From Sipunculus nudus (lineage: Eukaryota > Annelida > Sipuncula > Golfingiida > Sipunculidae): a stretch of 64,000 nucleotides of DNA. Location: the NCBI GenBank assembly GCA_026874595.1, contig CM049306.1, forward strand, positions 39,804,019-39,868,018, read 5' to 3'. Every line of letters begins with the position of its first letter. Position 1 is the first letter of the stretch. The notes beneath the pieces are model-generated. The model made no database searches, was not told the DNA's origin, and saw only the letters and a list, made by a program, of their open reading frames with translations. Shown one piece after another: positions 35,051 through 47,045 of this stretch. The position numbers were made by a program, and so were the translations under genes.

Positions 35051-38000
35051 TTAAAAAGTGCATGCCCTACGACGGAACGCTGAGATGTCTTTGAACAAGA
35101 GCGGAAGTTTATCCTTTGGGTAACAAACCGGAAACCTTCGAATAGTTGTTGGTTTTCCGGTCAGTTTCCAAGAACAAGTGCGACAGAGTTGTACCAGGAA
35201 TATTCTCAAAAACATCTTTGCAAACTCCTTTCCTACACAGGCTCTTTGGCCGCTCCCAAATGGCAAGTATGAGTTGGTGATCTCGGCATCACCCTGGCCA
35301 TCTAACCACCGATCAGGCCGGAAGGTGGCGCCATCTCCAACGCTCTCCGCCGCCTCGTGTGTGTCCCGAATGCCGTAAATTATGGTCCAACCCTTGGGAA
35401 TCTGGTAACCCTTTAAATGATAATTATTTGACATTTAATATAACTGATAAATAGTATGATTAAGAATTTATTGGAACTGTATGGAACCGGGCAGACGACA
35501 CTGTTGGGGGAAATTGCTGAACATACATGAAAAAAATGTTATATCTTGCTTCCGACAAACCACTTCGTGCGCACGTCTTAAGTAAGTCGTGTGCACTAGT
35601 TAGTAATTAGTGAGAAAGAGAAAATTGTTTTCTTTATAACGTGTTCGAGGCTCCATGGAAAATATCATGCCAAGTGGTTTCTTAAAAACTGCAATACTAT
35701 CTAAGTGATTTATCAGCGACATCAAACGTTAATCAATGAACTTAATTATGAAGGTAATGTGTATTTATTCTTGAAAGGCCCAGGAGTGTCTACTCAGATA
35801 CGAGTAGATCTTAACTAACCTCTATTTCGAAGGTCTGTAGAGCTCTCCTGAAGCCACCCCCTACCGGAGGAGCTAGCCTCAAAACCTCTTTTATGACGCT
35901 GTTGGTGTACTTGAGTTTGCCGACATCCTGATAGGTCAGCTGGGTATCAGGTGATCCGGACAAATTGTGATTGGCCAGTTCTGTAGTAACTTTCTCCGCC
36001 ACCAGGGGATTTTGGGCCAGGTGCATTAACATGGAACAGGCGGCGCTAGCTGTAGTTTCGTGACCTGCAAACAGCAGCTCCAGAGCAGCCTCTTGAATTT
36101 CAGCCTCCGACATCGTTTGGTCTTTAAGCAGACAGGACAGGACATCCGTGGATTCCTGTGTTTGTTTTTGGAGCAGCAAGTCTCGTAACATGGACAGCAA
36201 TAGTTCTCGAGCTTTCATACCCTGTAAAAGAGCATATAAATATAAATTTTACTTATTTAACATGGATTCTACAGCTTGTTATACTAACTAATACAAGGCA
36301 TCCTTCATGGCTTAGGTGATGGGGTAGCGTTTAGAAATGGGAAACCCGGAGGACCCGGAGATATCCTCCGACGTTGGACGGACCACTACAATCTTTCCAC
36401 TTACCTTGTTCTATGCATATTCATATTCGATTTATTATGATTAAAGGAACCATAAAATGGTTACTACTTATAAAAAAATCTCAACTAAAATACTCCATGA
36501 ATGGCTGCTCCGCTCTCTATAGGTCTAGCTGTCATTCACAAAAGGTGCCAAATTTTGTGCCAAATGATAAGCTTTGGCAAATGAAATATATAACTTAATA
36601 AATTATAAAACTGCTAAAGCTCACCTTATTGAGTCCAAAGCCTGGCAAATTGACTGGAAATGAGAATATGTTCCTCGTGAATTCATCATAAGCAAGCAAA
36701 AATTTGGCGCAGTCCAGTCCACCCAGGTCTAAACCAAGCAGCAGTTTCCCAGTCAGAGAAATAGTCAATTTTTTGCACTCGTTGTAAGCGAGCACGTGAC
36801 CACGTGAACACCAATCAGAGAGGTGTCGTCTGATGATATCTTGCATGATGGGAAGATAGTTCATCAGTGCGTCGTGACGCAAGGCTTTGGCGATGGCTCT
36901 CTTTCTTGTGGCGTGGATTGTGCCAAGTGACTGAGCGAGGCCTCCTTCTCCGAGCATTAGTTTGGTACTGGTCGGCCACTGGGTGGTGACCAGCCGATGC
37001 TCCCCCATTAACACCCGTCGGATGTTGTTGGCCCCGGATACCCGGATTGTCGGACGACCAAACAGGTGGGTCTTAAAAACGGAGCCCAGTCTCTGTCGCT
37101 TCTTCTTCAGGAAAGTTTCCTGGAAAGTTAAAACAAAATTGTCATATTCTGTCATAAAAACCACTGGCTTACTGAGAAAAGTTAATTGTATTTATTTTAT
37201 ACTTAGTTCAAACTTGTGCTTTCCCCGTTTGCAACCACAAAGCACAAATCAGTGAATCATAAACGATTGCACACGATATTTTTACTGCTGCACATATTAA
37301 TCATGGATGGAGTAGCGATAACTTACATTGATTATTATACTTAAAACAAGAAACTAAAATGTAATGTTTTTACATTAGATACAAAGAATTTCTTTGTTAT
37401 GAGGTTACCATAAAGCATAATAATTTTATTGCAAACGTTGCAATTCTTTTTATTCATCTGTAAGACATTTTATGTTCAACAGAAGAGAGAAAAGATTATC
37501 ACCTTGCACAGAAAATGAAGAGTTTCGCCAACAAACGGTAAGCCGAAGTTTCCTGGTGGCAGTGGTTTATCAGAGGTAGTGTCGGCCAGAGATCTATTGT
37601 GAAGTTCCCATAACGATTCGCACAGCCAGATAAGGCACAGTGGCGCCACCAAGAGGCGTAAGAGTGAAAGCAATGACCACGGCAGTATGCTGGCGAGGAA
37701 GTAGCTGAAAATTAGATACCGAGGCACTATAGATTATACTTCATTAACAGACAAAAAAATGTACTGAAAATGTTAAGAACATGAAATTCATGTTTCAACG
37801 CATTTTTCATTCGAATCATAATTGTAAAGATCATGTTGTTGGACCCCGTTTTTTTCTTCTAATAACGCGGCATATGTTCATACTTTTCGAACAATCGACT
37901 CACCTGTTGATTTATCATTATTTGTATATTAGTACCCGTTCCAGGTTTCACAAGGATTAATCTTTGAGTAAGGTGGGTAGTATATAAATTTATAACTGTG

Positions 38001-38732
38001 GCAGGAAGCATACCGCCGATTGCATGAATTAAAAAAAAAGTAGTTGTATCCAATCGCAAGCGATCACTGGAAACCCCTACCATGAAAAATGTATGAACAG
38101 GTCAACAGGACAAAATGTTATCTTCATTATGCATGTTATATTAATTAATGTAAAAGGTTCTTACATCACAGCCTCTCGTGACTTTTATCTACTTACATAT
38201 TTTTTTGTCACGTGACCTCATATAGAAGTCGTTTTATTTTCGTATAGGCCTACAATTTTCTTCCGGTTTCAGCGTATCATAGAAAGAATTAGTTTAACAT
38301 ACATTCAAATTTGTGCGCATAAAATCTGCAAAGGCTGAGGTGCAAGATATTCTGCATTTTGTCAAAGTTTTGAGAAAACTCCAAATTATTAGTGACTGAT
38401 GTGCTTTCCGGCTTCCTCCTGACCGAGATCCCCGACTATGTAACTAATTATGATAGCAACGTAAGATGACTATATTTCTAATGAAAAGGGTGATCGTACT
38501 ATTTAAATTCTTCATCTAAGAAGATAGATATCAAATATTCTTATATACTAAAGATAAGGGGATAAGGAGACCGCTTAACAGTATCAGAATATACATCTAT
38601 GAAATAAATACTAGTAGTATATGCTAATGATAATCAACATCAATCAGGTCTAGCGGTTTCAAGTTTTGTATTCACGATCATGGATGAGTTTATATTTTTG
38701 CTTTAAAAATGGAGACGTGACTAGTCAGCTCC

Positions 38733-38830
<98 letters not shown>

Positions 38831-39048
38831 AATTATACAGATTTATTTACCTTATGCAAACCAAGAACTGTAAACCTTACCTGAGTGAAGAAATAATACT
38901 TCCAGGAAATGCTTATAATGTTATATTAAGATTAGCGTACCTGAAGATATACAAAATAGAAAAGTTTAACCCACCTGAGTACTGTGTGGTCTGTTGTTGT
39001 TATATTCATGTTCCAGGAACATAGGTGTTGTGTCGCGACGGTCTCCAT
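35051..39048 (-). CDS. CYP26: Cytochrome P450, CYP26-like (retinoic acid hydroxylase family), complete, five exons
   Basis: The exons are 39048-38975, 37704-37503, 37119-36625, 36221-35820 and 35410-35051. All introns are GT-AG and the joins keep frame (phases 2,0,0,0), giving 510 residues. An N-terminal ER anchor at about 30-60 is followed by PLPPGNFGLPFVGETL (72-87), the CYP26 signature KTHLFGRPTIRV, AGHETT (309-314, I-helix), KEVLR (ExxR, 369-372), GYQIPKGW and the haem loop FGSGQRACVG (442-451, ligand Cys449). CYP26 enzymes 4-hydroxylate all-trans retinoic acid on the ER membrane; the activity here is inferred. The anchor exon has no ATG, only an in-frame GTG; its acceptor TTTTCAG joins the upstream exon in the exact phase. 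The ATG context is GCGCCATGG. No lesion was seen. Confidence 0.92.
38735..38830. repeat. Compound (CT)n C(n) (CT)n (TA)n microsatellite in P450 intron 1
   Basis: About 45 bp CT, a C-run, more CT, then TA repeats, inside the first intron of the CYP26-like gene. Confidence 0.95.
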
Positions 39049-39123
39049 GGCGCATCTGTAAAATGTTAGAATGCCCACGACCAGTCCGGTGTCCTTCTTA
39101 TACCCCGAAATCGCGAGCGTTCG

Positions 39124-39139
39124 AGGTCAGGCAGGGTCA
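39124..39139 (+). promoter_or_regulatory. DR4 nuclear-receptor half-site repeat upstream of the CYP26-like gene
   Basis: AGGTCA-GGCA-GGGTCA, a direct repeat with four-base spacing, lies 76-91 bp upstream of the start codon. DR4 sites are typically bound by RXR heterodimers of the LXR/TR type. Motif only, no binding evidence. Confidence 0.45.
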
Positions 39140-39213
39140 CTAAGTTACCCTTTTACCCCTCCGGCTTCGGGAGTTTTCCCCGTGTCAGTTCTTGAAGGGG
39201 TTACAAACACCCC

Positions 39214-39227
39214 TGACCCCATGAACT
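39214..39227 (-). promoter_or_regulatory. DR2 retinoic-acid-response-element-like site upstream of the CYP26-like gene
   Basis: On the gene strand this reads AGTTCA-TG-GGGTCA. Both half-sites fit the RGKTSA consensus and the two-base spacing is one of the RAR/RXR classes (DR2, DR5). It lies 166-179 bp before the ATG. Vertebrate CYP26A1 is induced through RAREs in its proximal promoter, so the placement fits; function is inferred. Confidence 0.5.
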
Positions 39228-39952
39228 CTGCACAAATTTCTAAAGAACGGATGGCAAGCTATTAAAGATTGTCGGGTAATCTTACGTAACCCGAACTCAA
39301 CCACTCAAACCCTGAAAAGGCAAGAGGGGACCGGCTCAAACCGGGACGCCAGGACACACGTGCATGAGAGCGGGGGGTACAGGGTAAAGTTAACTGATAA
39401 AGTAAGTAACAATCGCTTGACCACCACGGATTGCTTTAAGAAATCACGGAAAATTTGATGTTAATGGTGAATATATGCTCTACTTGCAGTTGACTGACAT
39501 ATGTGGAAAGGGGCAAAGCGATATTTTATAAAGTTCAAATTTATCACATATGAGAAAAAAATCTCGCTCCATCTCTCTGTTCCTCATTTTTTTCCCATCT
39601 CTCTCTGTCTCTCTCTCATGTAAACATATACATGCACACACACATTGAAACACAGTCTTTTAGAAGACAAAATTAAAGAAAATGGTTAACAGATATTTCA
39701 GGTTTTATTTTAACAACTTGAAATTCAACAGACGCGTTAATATATTTTGAACCATTCACTAGCTTTAAATGTATATCATTATACGATTTGAGACATTTTA
39801 TGAAATCTGTATTATATATATATATATATATAATATATAATATATAATATATTTATATAGTATATGTAGTTTACAGTTGTATTACTGATAAAACAAATGA
39901 TAATTAGTGAAATATAAATTTATGTAATATTTAGGATTATATATATATGTAT

Positions 39953-40008
<56 letters not shown>

Positions 40009-43000
40009 TTGACAGTTTTATATCAATTTAGCTGCATGCTCCTCATGTAACTTGTTTTTAGGCTAATTCTTGTGAACATGAATTTCAGGAAGGATGATCA
40101 TTTATGAAAATTAAATACATTAAATATTCGAGAGAATTAGCAATTTTTCTTATCTGTATAATATGGGCGGAAAAAGTAGGGATGTCATAAAAAATGGTGT
40201 AATACATATGTTCACCGCTGCATGACCCCTCTGATGGGTTGGTGCACGGGGAAACAAGCCGCTCGCGCGCTGACGTGAGCGCGTGGGGTAACGCCGGGGT
40301 CGCCCCCGTGCCCTGACCTTTCATCAGGCCGTCCCGAGCATACTTTAATGAATCTGTGGAATTTCCTAGTGGATGACATCGTCTAGAACCTCTTTGTCCA
40401 AACGGTTTTCTAGTCTTCAATCCTTAGTTGATTGTCGGTACGTGTATGATATTCTCTTAATATAATATACGCACTTAATATTTTTTTTCAAGTAGAGACA
40501 CACATTTGTAGAATATAATATTGGATGTTAAAAAAGATATTCGTATTTTTTATCAGAAGAAATTATATTTTTTTATAAGAAATACCGGTCAAATCCCTTT
40601 GGATTTAAAAAAAAATTACGCTTCCTCCTAACTGCTCATTTGATGATCTAAAAATAAAGTATGAGGAAGTTTTGTGGAGTATGAACAAAATGCATTGTGA
40701 CCCTACATAGGAGTATATATGGAAATATCAAGCTTAATTGTGGATGATAAAGGGGTCTGTTTTTACCCAGATTAAAAAAAAAATGACCAACAGAAAAACT
40801 AAATTTTCAATTGAACATATTTTTATCAATGGACAGCAACATGGAAAAATAAGAAAGAACCTGACAACTTATAATTAAGATCTTGACTTTAAGGGCCGCG
40901 GATAGTTGTAGATGCAAATAACCAAGACTGGACAAGCTCAAAAGGAAGAGAATCCATGGATATTCCCCCGTAGTATTATAAGTGAAGCCTTTGGTTTATC
41001 CCTGTACTCCTTAAAAATGGATTTGGAGTTTATATACGTACAAAAAATTTCGGTAGACAAAAAGGGATTCATTGTTGTTTTTTATATTTATTCTGCGAAA
41101 ATTCGACAAAGCGTTGCCTGAATTTTTAAAAAGTAGTTTCTATCTTCTTACCCCCCCCCCCCCCCTCCGTACGTACGCTTAAGGAGAATCGTATTTCGTA
41201 GTTTGATCCTGTAAGTATGACCTGGTGATCCAAACACATCGTATAAGACTCGCTCTGCATAATTCTAATTTGCTACTAAAATTTGTTCAAGTTTACTATA
41301 TGATGCTACTAATAGCCTGAATTATATCATAATTGATTACACACATTCATTTGTACATACGTGTGTGCGCGTGTAATCAATTTTAGTATTTTTGTGACCC
41401 CACACTTGATCAGGAAGTCCATGTTATATTTGAAATAATAAAAGTAATTTATATATTAATACTTGGCAACCCTTTTGTTTCATGTAACCAGTATTACTCG
41501 CATTTACCGCGGGGTACTTTTCCACCACGAAGTATCAAAACTTGCAAGCAGCCGACTACCACATTTAGTAGACATGTCAAAGCGAAATACCGAAAGTCAC
41601 TTCCTAGCTGATTTGTTGTATTTTATGAAGTGCTTTATCAATGGCCTCGGCTCTTTTAACGGCAAAATAACATTAAACACGTGGGTGACGAACTCTATGA
41701 ATAAAAACAGATACTGCAATAATCAAAGGGTACGCACTGTGCATCGAAATGCGAAACATGCATGCAGTGCCATGTGTGGCCCTAAATAGGTCAGTGTGGC
41801 CCAGTTCCAGCCGGTGCCTGTCAGATTACGTCATTTGAGGTAACGACCAGGTCGCCTGGGTGCTTGGGTGAGGACCTCTCCCTGACCCTTGCCTTTCCGG
41901 TCACTGACGTCAACAAGGTTCATCAGTGCCTGTTAATAACTGTTTATTTAAGGAGGCATTAAGTCGACACTGTAGTATCAATGACGGGTACGCGTCCGTT
42001 AAAATAGTTGCACGTGCATGTGTTACAGTTATAACGTTAAATGGATTGGTCTCTAAAATGAAAATAGGATTTATTTGAAGGAGATATTCTTTTTAAATCA
42101 AACTAAGGACCACATATATACTTTATTAAAGAATATAATATGAGTTATATTGGTGATAAATGTCTCCTACGCTTTTTTAAATTACAAGAAATGTGTTATA
42201 ACCGACGTGAGTTATTCTATATACATTGATGCTTCTTAGTTCTAACCCTATAGGCTTCAAGTTTTAACCTTATATGTATGAATGCGTGTATGTACTATAT
42301 ATGAATATGTTTGAATGTGTCCTTCTTTGACTAGCATTTCGAGGCGATGGTATAATCCCGAAGAGGAATTTTCTTATGCTATGGTTTTGTCCTTTCTAAA
42401 GAATGTAAATTCCTAAATAATAAATAATAAGTCGACCGAGAATTAAAACGGATGAGAACACCAGCTTTGGTATTTCTCTGTTATAATTTATTTTAAGAAA
42501 GTACTTATACCAAGGATTCTATGGAAAACCTATGAATATTTTATTTCCTGAATGAACTATACACATATATTAATATATATGTTGATGCTGTTTGTGACTT
42601 GGTGTTCGTATATCTCTGGCAGGATTAGAATCTTTGCATGTGCGTACATGATCGGTTGTAATCGATTATGCAAAATTGCGATCGATTCAATGGATCTGGA
42701 AAGAAAATGACCAATCATCAATTTAATCAATTAATCGACAAACCACATATATGTTTATATATGAATTTGAAATAAAATAATTGAAAGTTTTAAGAAATCA
42801 ATTTGGATTTTATCTCAGTATATGCAGCCCTGACAGGATTTGCAGAGTCTATGGAAAAATAATTTTGAGCTGAATAGGTTATCCTAGCAATCATGCATTT
42901 TGAATGAACATAAATCAGGTATACAATAAAGGGAATTCAAGTAACTTTTGCTATTTCCTCAAAATGAAACATTCCGAATATTACACATAATTGTTCATCC

Positions 43001-43653
43001 ACAAGAAAGTATGAGGTCAAACAAAAACCTTGCATTTAAACTGCATGATATAATATTTGAAGATACAACGTTCAACTTTATATCAGGTGATGGAGAGATC
43101 TGTATTATGTATATGTGACACCTTTATATAAAACCACTTTGTTATTTGGAAATTTAAACCATTTACCCCCCCCCCGCCCCCTCCACCCCCATGAGACCGG
43201 CGATCGGCCTGGATGAATAACCGTATGTACATAAAAGATATATAGAGCAAATCGTAAAAAACAATGAGTATGTCAGGTTGCTGAGAAAAGTATTCTATAA
43301 ATAAATAATTTGTTTTCTTTAAACTATTACATGTCAATATGAAGAAGTAGGAATTTCAGTTAACTCGGAACACTTTGATTCAATCAAAATTAGAGGCGTG
43401 GCCAATGGGGCCGCATCTAGTAACCCCCAGTCTTCCCATAATTTCACTCAAACTAATAATGATTAAATTTTCTAAAACACAACCGTCAAATTCCTTTAGC
43501 TAGTATCCACAGATTTTGGACTTCTTTCAATAAAAAGCATTGCACATGTAGTAAATAATGTGTTGTTTAGTAATAATTCTACATATAAAAAATAATTATC
43601 TATTTATTTTGTACAACTGATATTTCTAATTGGAGTTAAAACTTGTGAGGTGT

Positions 43654-43659
<6 letters not shown>

Positions 43660-43723
<64 letters not shown>
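43660..43723. repeat. (AT)n microsatellite
   Basis: About 64 bp of uninterrupted AT repeats. Confidence 0.95.
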
Positions 43724-43726
<3 letters not shown>

Positions 43727-45036
43727 CAATCGCGGGTAAGTGTAGGTGTATAGCCAGGTGTGTATTCCCGACGCTGGGAGTGCATGGTGTCAGTACGTCT
43801 AATATACCATATATACACTAATGCATATCTACAACATCAAGTGCATGTTTGAAATCGCCAATCCTTGTATGACCCTATGACTCAGCACATGCAGTTAGCT
43901 AATGTTACGTACGTGATGTACGGTCAACCAGGCGGATTTACAAGTTAAACCAATTAACAAAGGAACAGAGCAAGAATCTCTTACGAAACATTAACCAGAA
44001 AATGTGAGAGTCAAGGTTACGATAATCCAAAGGCGAAGGTCACATTATAACGTGCGTATATACTGGACGTTATAATCTTATACTTGACCTCAATGACCCA
44101 CTGCAGTTCGTGATATGCAAAATTAATCACGTGATCACCAGTGCCTCGGGTTCTCACTGCGAGACAACCCGGAAGCAATCCAGTGTTTTATATAATAAAT
44201 ACCTTGATTTAAAGACAATGATTTTATTATTTTGCCAAGTCAACCGCAAGTTGATATGATATCTCACTGACCCATGTATATATACGTAGATATATTGCTT
44301 CTCCCGAGAAGATAAGGTCCCCCCACCCCCCGTGTCTGTTGTTTTATTTTTTGTTTGTTTACGGCAGCAGGTTTACACAAAGAATTTTACGATCACTGTA
44401 AAGTGATGGGGCATTAGCCAGGAAAACAGCCATTAAATTTGTACGCGGATCCATGTGAGAAAGCGGGTCCATTATAGGACTGTTTTGATTTTGAAGATAT
44501 TTCCACTGTATTGAGAGTGATTATAATGTTTGTGTTGTATTAAAATATCCCATTTCCTTGCCACTGTAAAAAAGTACAAATCTTACATTGTCTAACACAC
44601 ACATGCACAAGAAAATATATATGGTAGACGCTGGAGGCTTTCCAAGCACTAATTAATGATGAAAATAAATCCACCACTGATGTCTTAAAATTTCAAAATG
44701 AATATCTACCTGTCCACCTATCTTTAAAATATAAACATATTCACACTGACTGCGACCCCCACGGGTAAAATTAACTTTCATTGCACTCTTTCCCAAAATA
44801 CGTATATCCTGTATTAGTCTAAAACATACCCCCCCCCAAATTTGTTATTATTTAATTCCAGGGAAATCTGACATTGATAACTTTATTGGCCTACACATGC
44901 AAACATACATAAAAATATACCATGCAGAATATGTACAATATAAACATTTTCTTTAAAAAGTGATGTTTTCTGTTTAGAATTTACATACAATTCATTTCTG
45001 TTTCGTTTGCCAATAAAATACATGTCAATCCTTTAA

Positions 45037-45040
<4 letters not shown>

Positions 45041-45093
<53 letters not shown>

Positions 45094-45113
45094 TATATAT
45101 ATATATATATATA
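45041..45113. repeat. (AT)n microsatellite, interrupted
   Basis: AT repeats with single GT and TT interruptions. Confidence 0.95.
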
Positions 45114-45479
45114 TAATTTCTCATAAATAATAAGCACACATATAAAACATATACATCAAAATCCAATAAATTAATTACATCTCAAGGACTAAAGATTGGG
45201 ATGTTTAAAATACACTAAAAAAAACAAATCAAAATATAAATAAGTGAAGGATACACCTCATAGATGTAGCAGTTATAAATACACCAGCGTGTAGGTGTAC
45301 ACGAAGGTGTGCATAATAAGTTTAACATTACGTTGCACTAAATTTGACCATGCAGTAGTACATGAAAATATTTGAGTTCGTATGTTAACATTCATTCATA
45401 TTCGATCCGCCCAACTTGTAAAACGTCCTATCATTATTACTCTCTTGTTACACAACAGTTTAAACGCAACTGAATGTTT

Positions 45480-46025
45480 AGACTGGTACCCTGCTCTATT
45501 ATGGCCCTCAAGCCAAGCATAGAGACAGGCGTACAACGCCATCTTCAGTACTCCCAGTTGCAACTCCTGACCTACCTGTAGACTGGTTCCAACTCCAGTC
45601 TGTACGCTCACACCGATTGTCATGGACGTTCTCGGAATCCTGGCTGGTTATCCGTGAAGATTACTTATAAAATTACTTTTTTTAGTTTTTTAAAGTTTCC
45701 AAATATTGAAAAATTAGTTTTTGCACAAAAATTGACTGATGGATGTATAGATGACACGAATCATACGATATACTGAATACTTGATATTCCACTGTACGTG
45801 GCATTGGTTTATTATCAATATCTATTAACCTAATCATAAATGTCACACGAAATGTACAGCCAACTTTTAACAACTTCTCTGAGCAAACGAAATGCTTATT
45901 TTTATCATATATGATTCACACTTGAGTTGGAACCAGTCTGCCGGGAGTCCTGAAGATGGCGTTGTACGCCCGTCTCTATGATTGGCCTAGAGCAGCGGTG
46001 CCATAATAGAGCGGGGTACCAGTCT
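45480..46025. mobile_element. Mutator-like MITE with 11-bp target site duplication
   Basis: The terminal inverted repeats start AGACTGGTACCC(T/C)GCTCTAT and extend about 75 bp, through a segment around GGCGTACAACGCCATCTTCA. A further AGACTGGTTCCAACT block is present in both arms. The 11 bp ACTGAATGTTT directly flanks both ends (45469-45479 and 46026-46036). Long inverted repeats with 9-11-bp duplications are typical of Mutator-like elements. The element is 546 bp with no transposase. It sits about 130 bp downstream of the stop codon of the membrane-protein gene, in or near its 3' UTR. Confidence 0.88.
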
Positions 46026-46153
46026 ACTGAATGTTTCCATTTGTTAATAACTGAGATCATATCTTATATTGGCAGCTATTTGCCAAAGTAAGAAAAACCC
46101 CGGCTGTTTATCAACCAAGGATTCGTTGATTACTTAGTATATGAACACTATTT

Positions 46154-46704
46154 TTATACAGGTTGTGATCTATCATTTCCGCCGGTACTCCTACCCATTT
46201 CTCCCTCCCCAACCAGAGAGCGGGCCGCCCTCGGAGCTGGAGTTGGTCGGGTCACGTGATCATTCATGTTTCTGTCCTCTGCTGAACTTTCAGACTGTTG
46301 TGACATTTCATACGAGGGTGGCGGATCGAAGGTAACTGAAACATATGCGATTTTATTCAATAGATAACAATAGATTTGTAGCCTCTGGCCCCTCGCGCGT
46401 TAAATGTGAACCCCCCCCCCAACCAATTGTTCTATTGATTTTCAGTAGAAATTACCTTGAGCTCTAGCCACTCGGACATTTCTTTAAAAATGTAATGATA
46501 AAATTTCGATAAAATTTTATTTTTCATGATGTGTTTTACCTGTTTAGCAAAACAATTAAGTTATTTTCGTGTTTTTAATTAAAAATATAATAAAAAGGTG
46601 AAAAATTTATTCGCACCGATTTATGAAAAAAGTGCCTGAGAAATCAACCCTAAGACAGTTTCAGGATGATCGGTAAATCTAAATCATTATTATGATTCAC
46701 ACAC

Positions 46705-46760
<56 letters not shown>

Positions 46761-46984
46761 ATAGTTTATATGTTTGCAGAACGAATCCAATAGTGCTCTA
46801 TTAGTGGGATGCTAAGAGCTGGTACATATAGCGATAATTTACGAAAATATTCAGTTACACATAAACACGTGTTTTCATGCATTTGCAATCTTCAGATGTG
46901 AACGGTTGGTGCGGTTATGTAATCATGTGTTGATGCACTCAGCCATGGTCAGGTGGGAATGTTCGGGGATCAGGATTATGCCTG

Positions 46985-47045
<61 letters not shown>

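Larger units (their letters stand above)
39230..45468. other. Intergenic region, no further gene recognised
   Basis: Holds (AT)n tracts at about 39808-39853, 39957-40003, 43660-43723 and 45041-45113. GC-richer patches lie at 39060-39380 (P450 5' flank) and 40210-40420. Open frames at 40085-40420 (minus) and 41463-41789 (plus) have no recognised domain and are not called. TTACGTAA at 39282-39289 is a possible bZIP site. Confidence 0.5.

Noticed and set aside
37859-38083. 74-residue ORF between P450 exons 1 and 2
   Set aside because: It lies in intron 1, has no P450 similarity, and exon 1 joins exon 2 in perfect phase without it.
40085-41789. ORFs of 111 (minus) and 108 (plus) residues
   Set aside because: No recognisable motif and no consistent neighbouring exons.
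45396-45623. 75-residue minus-strand ORF considered as an exon of the membrane-protein gene
   Set aside because: It falls across the left inverted repeat of the MITE at 45480-46025.
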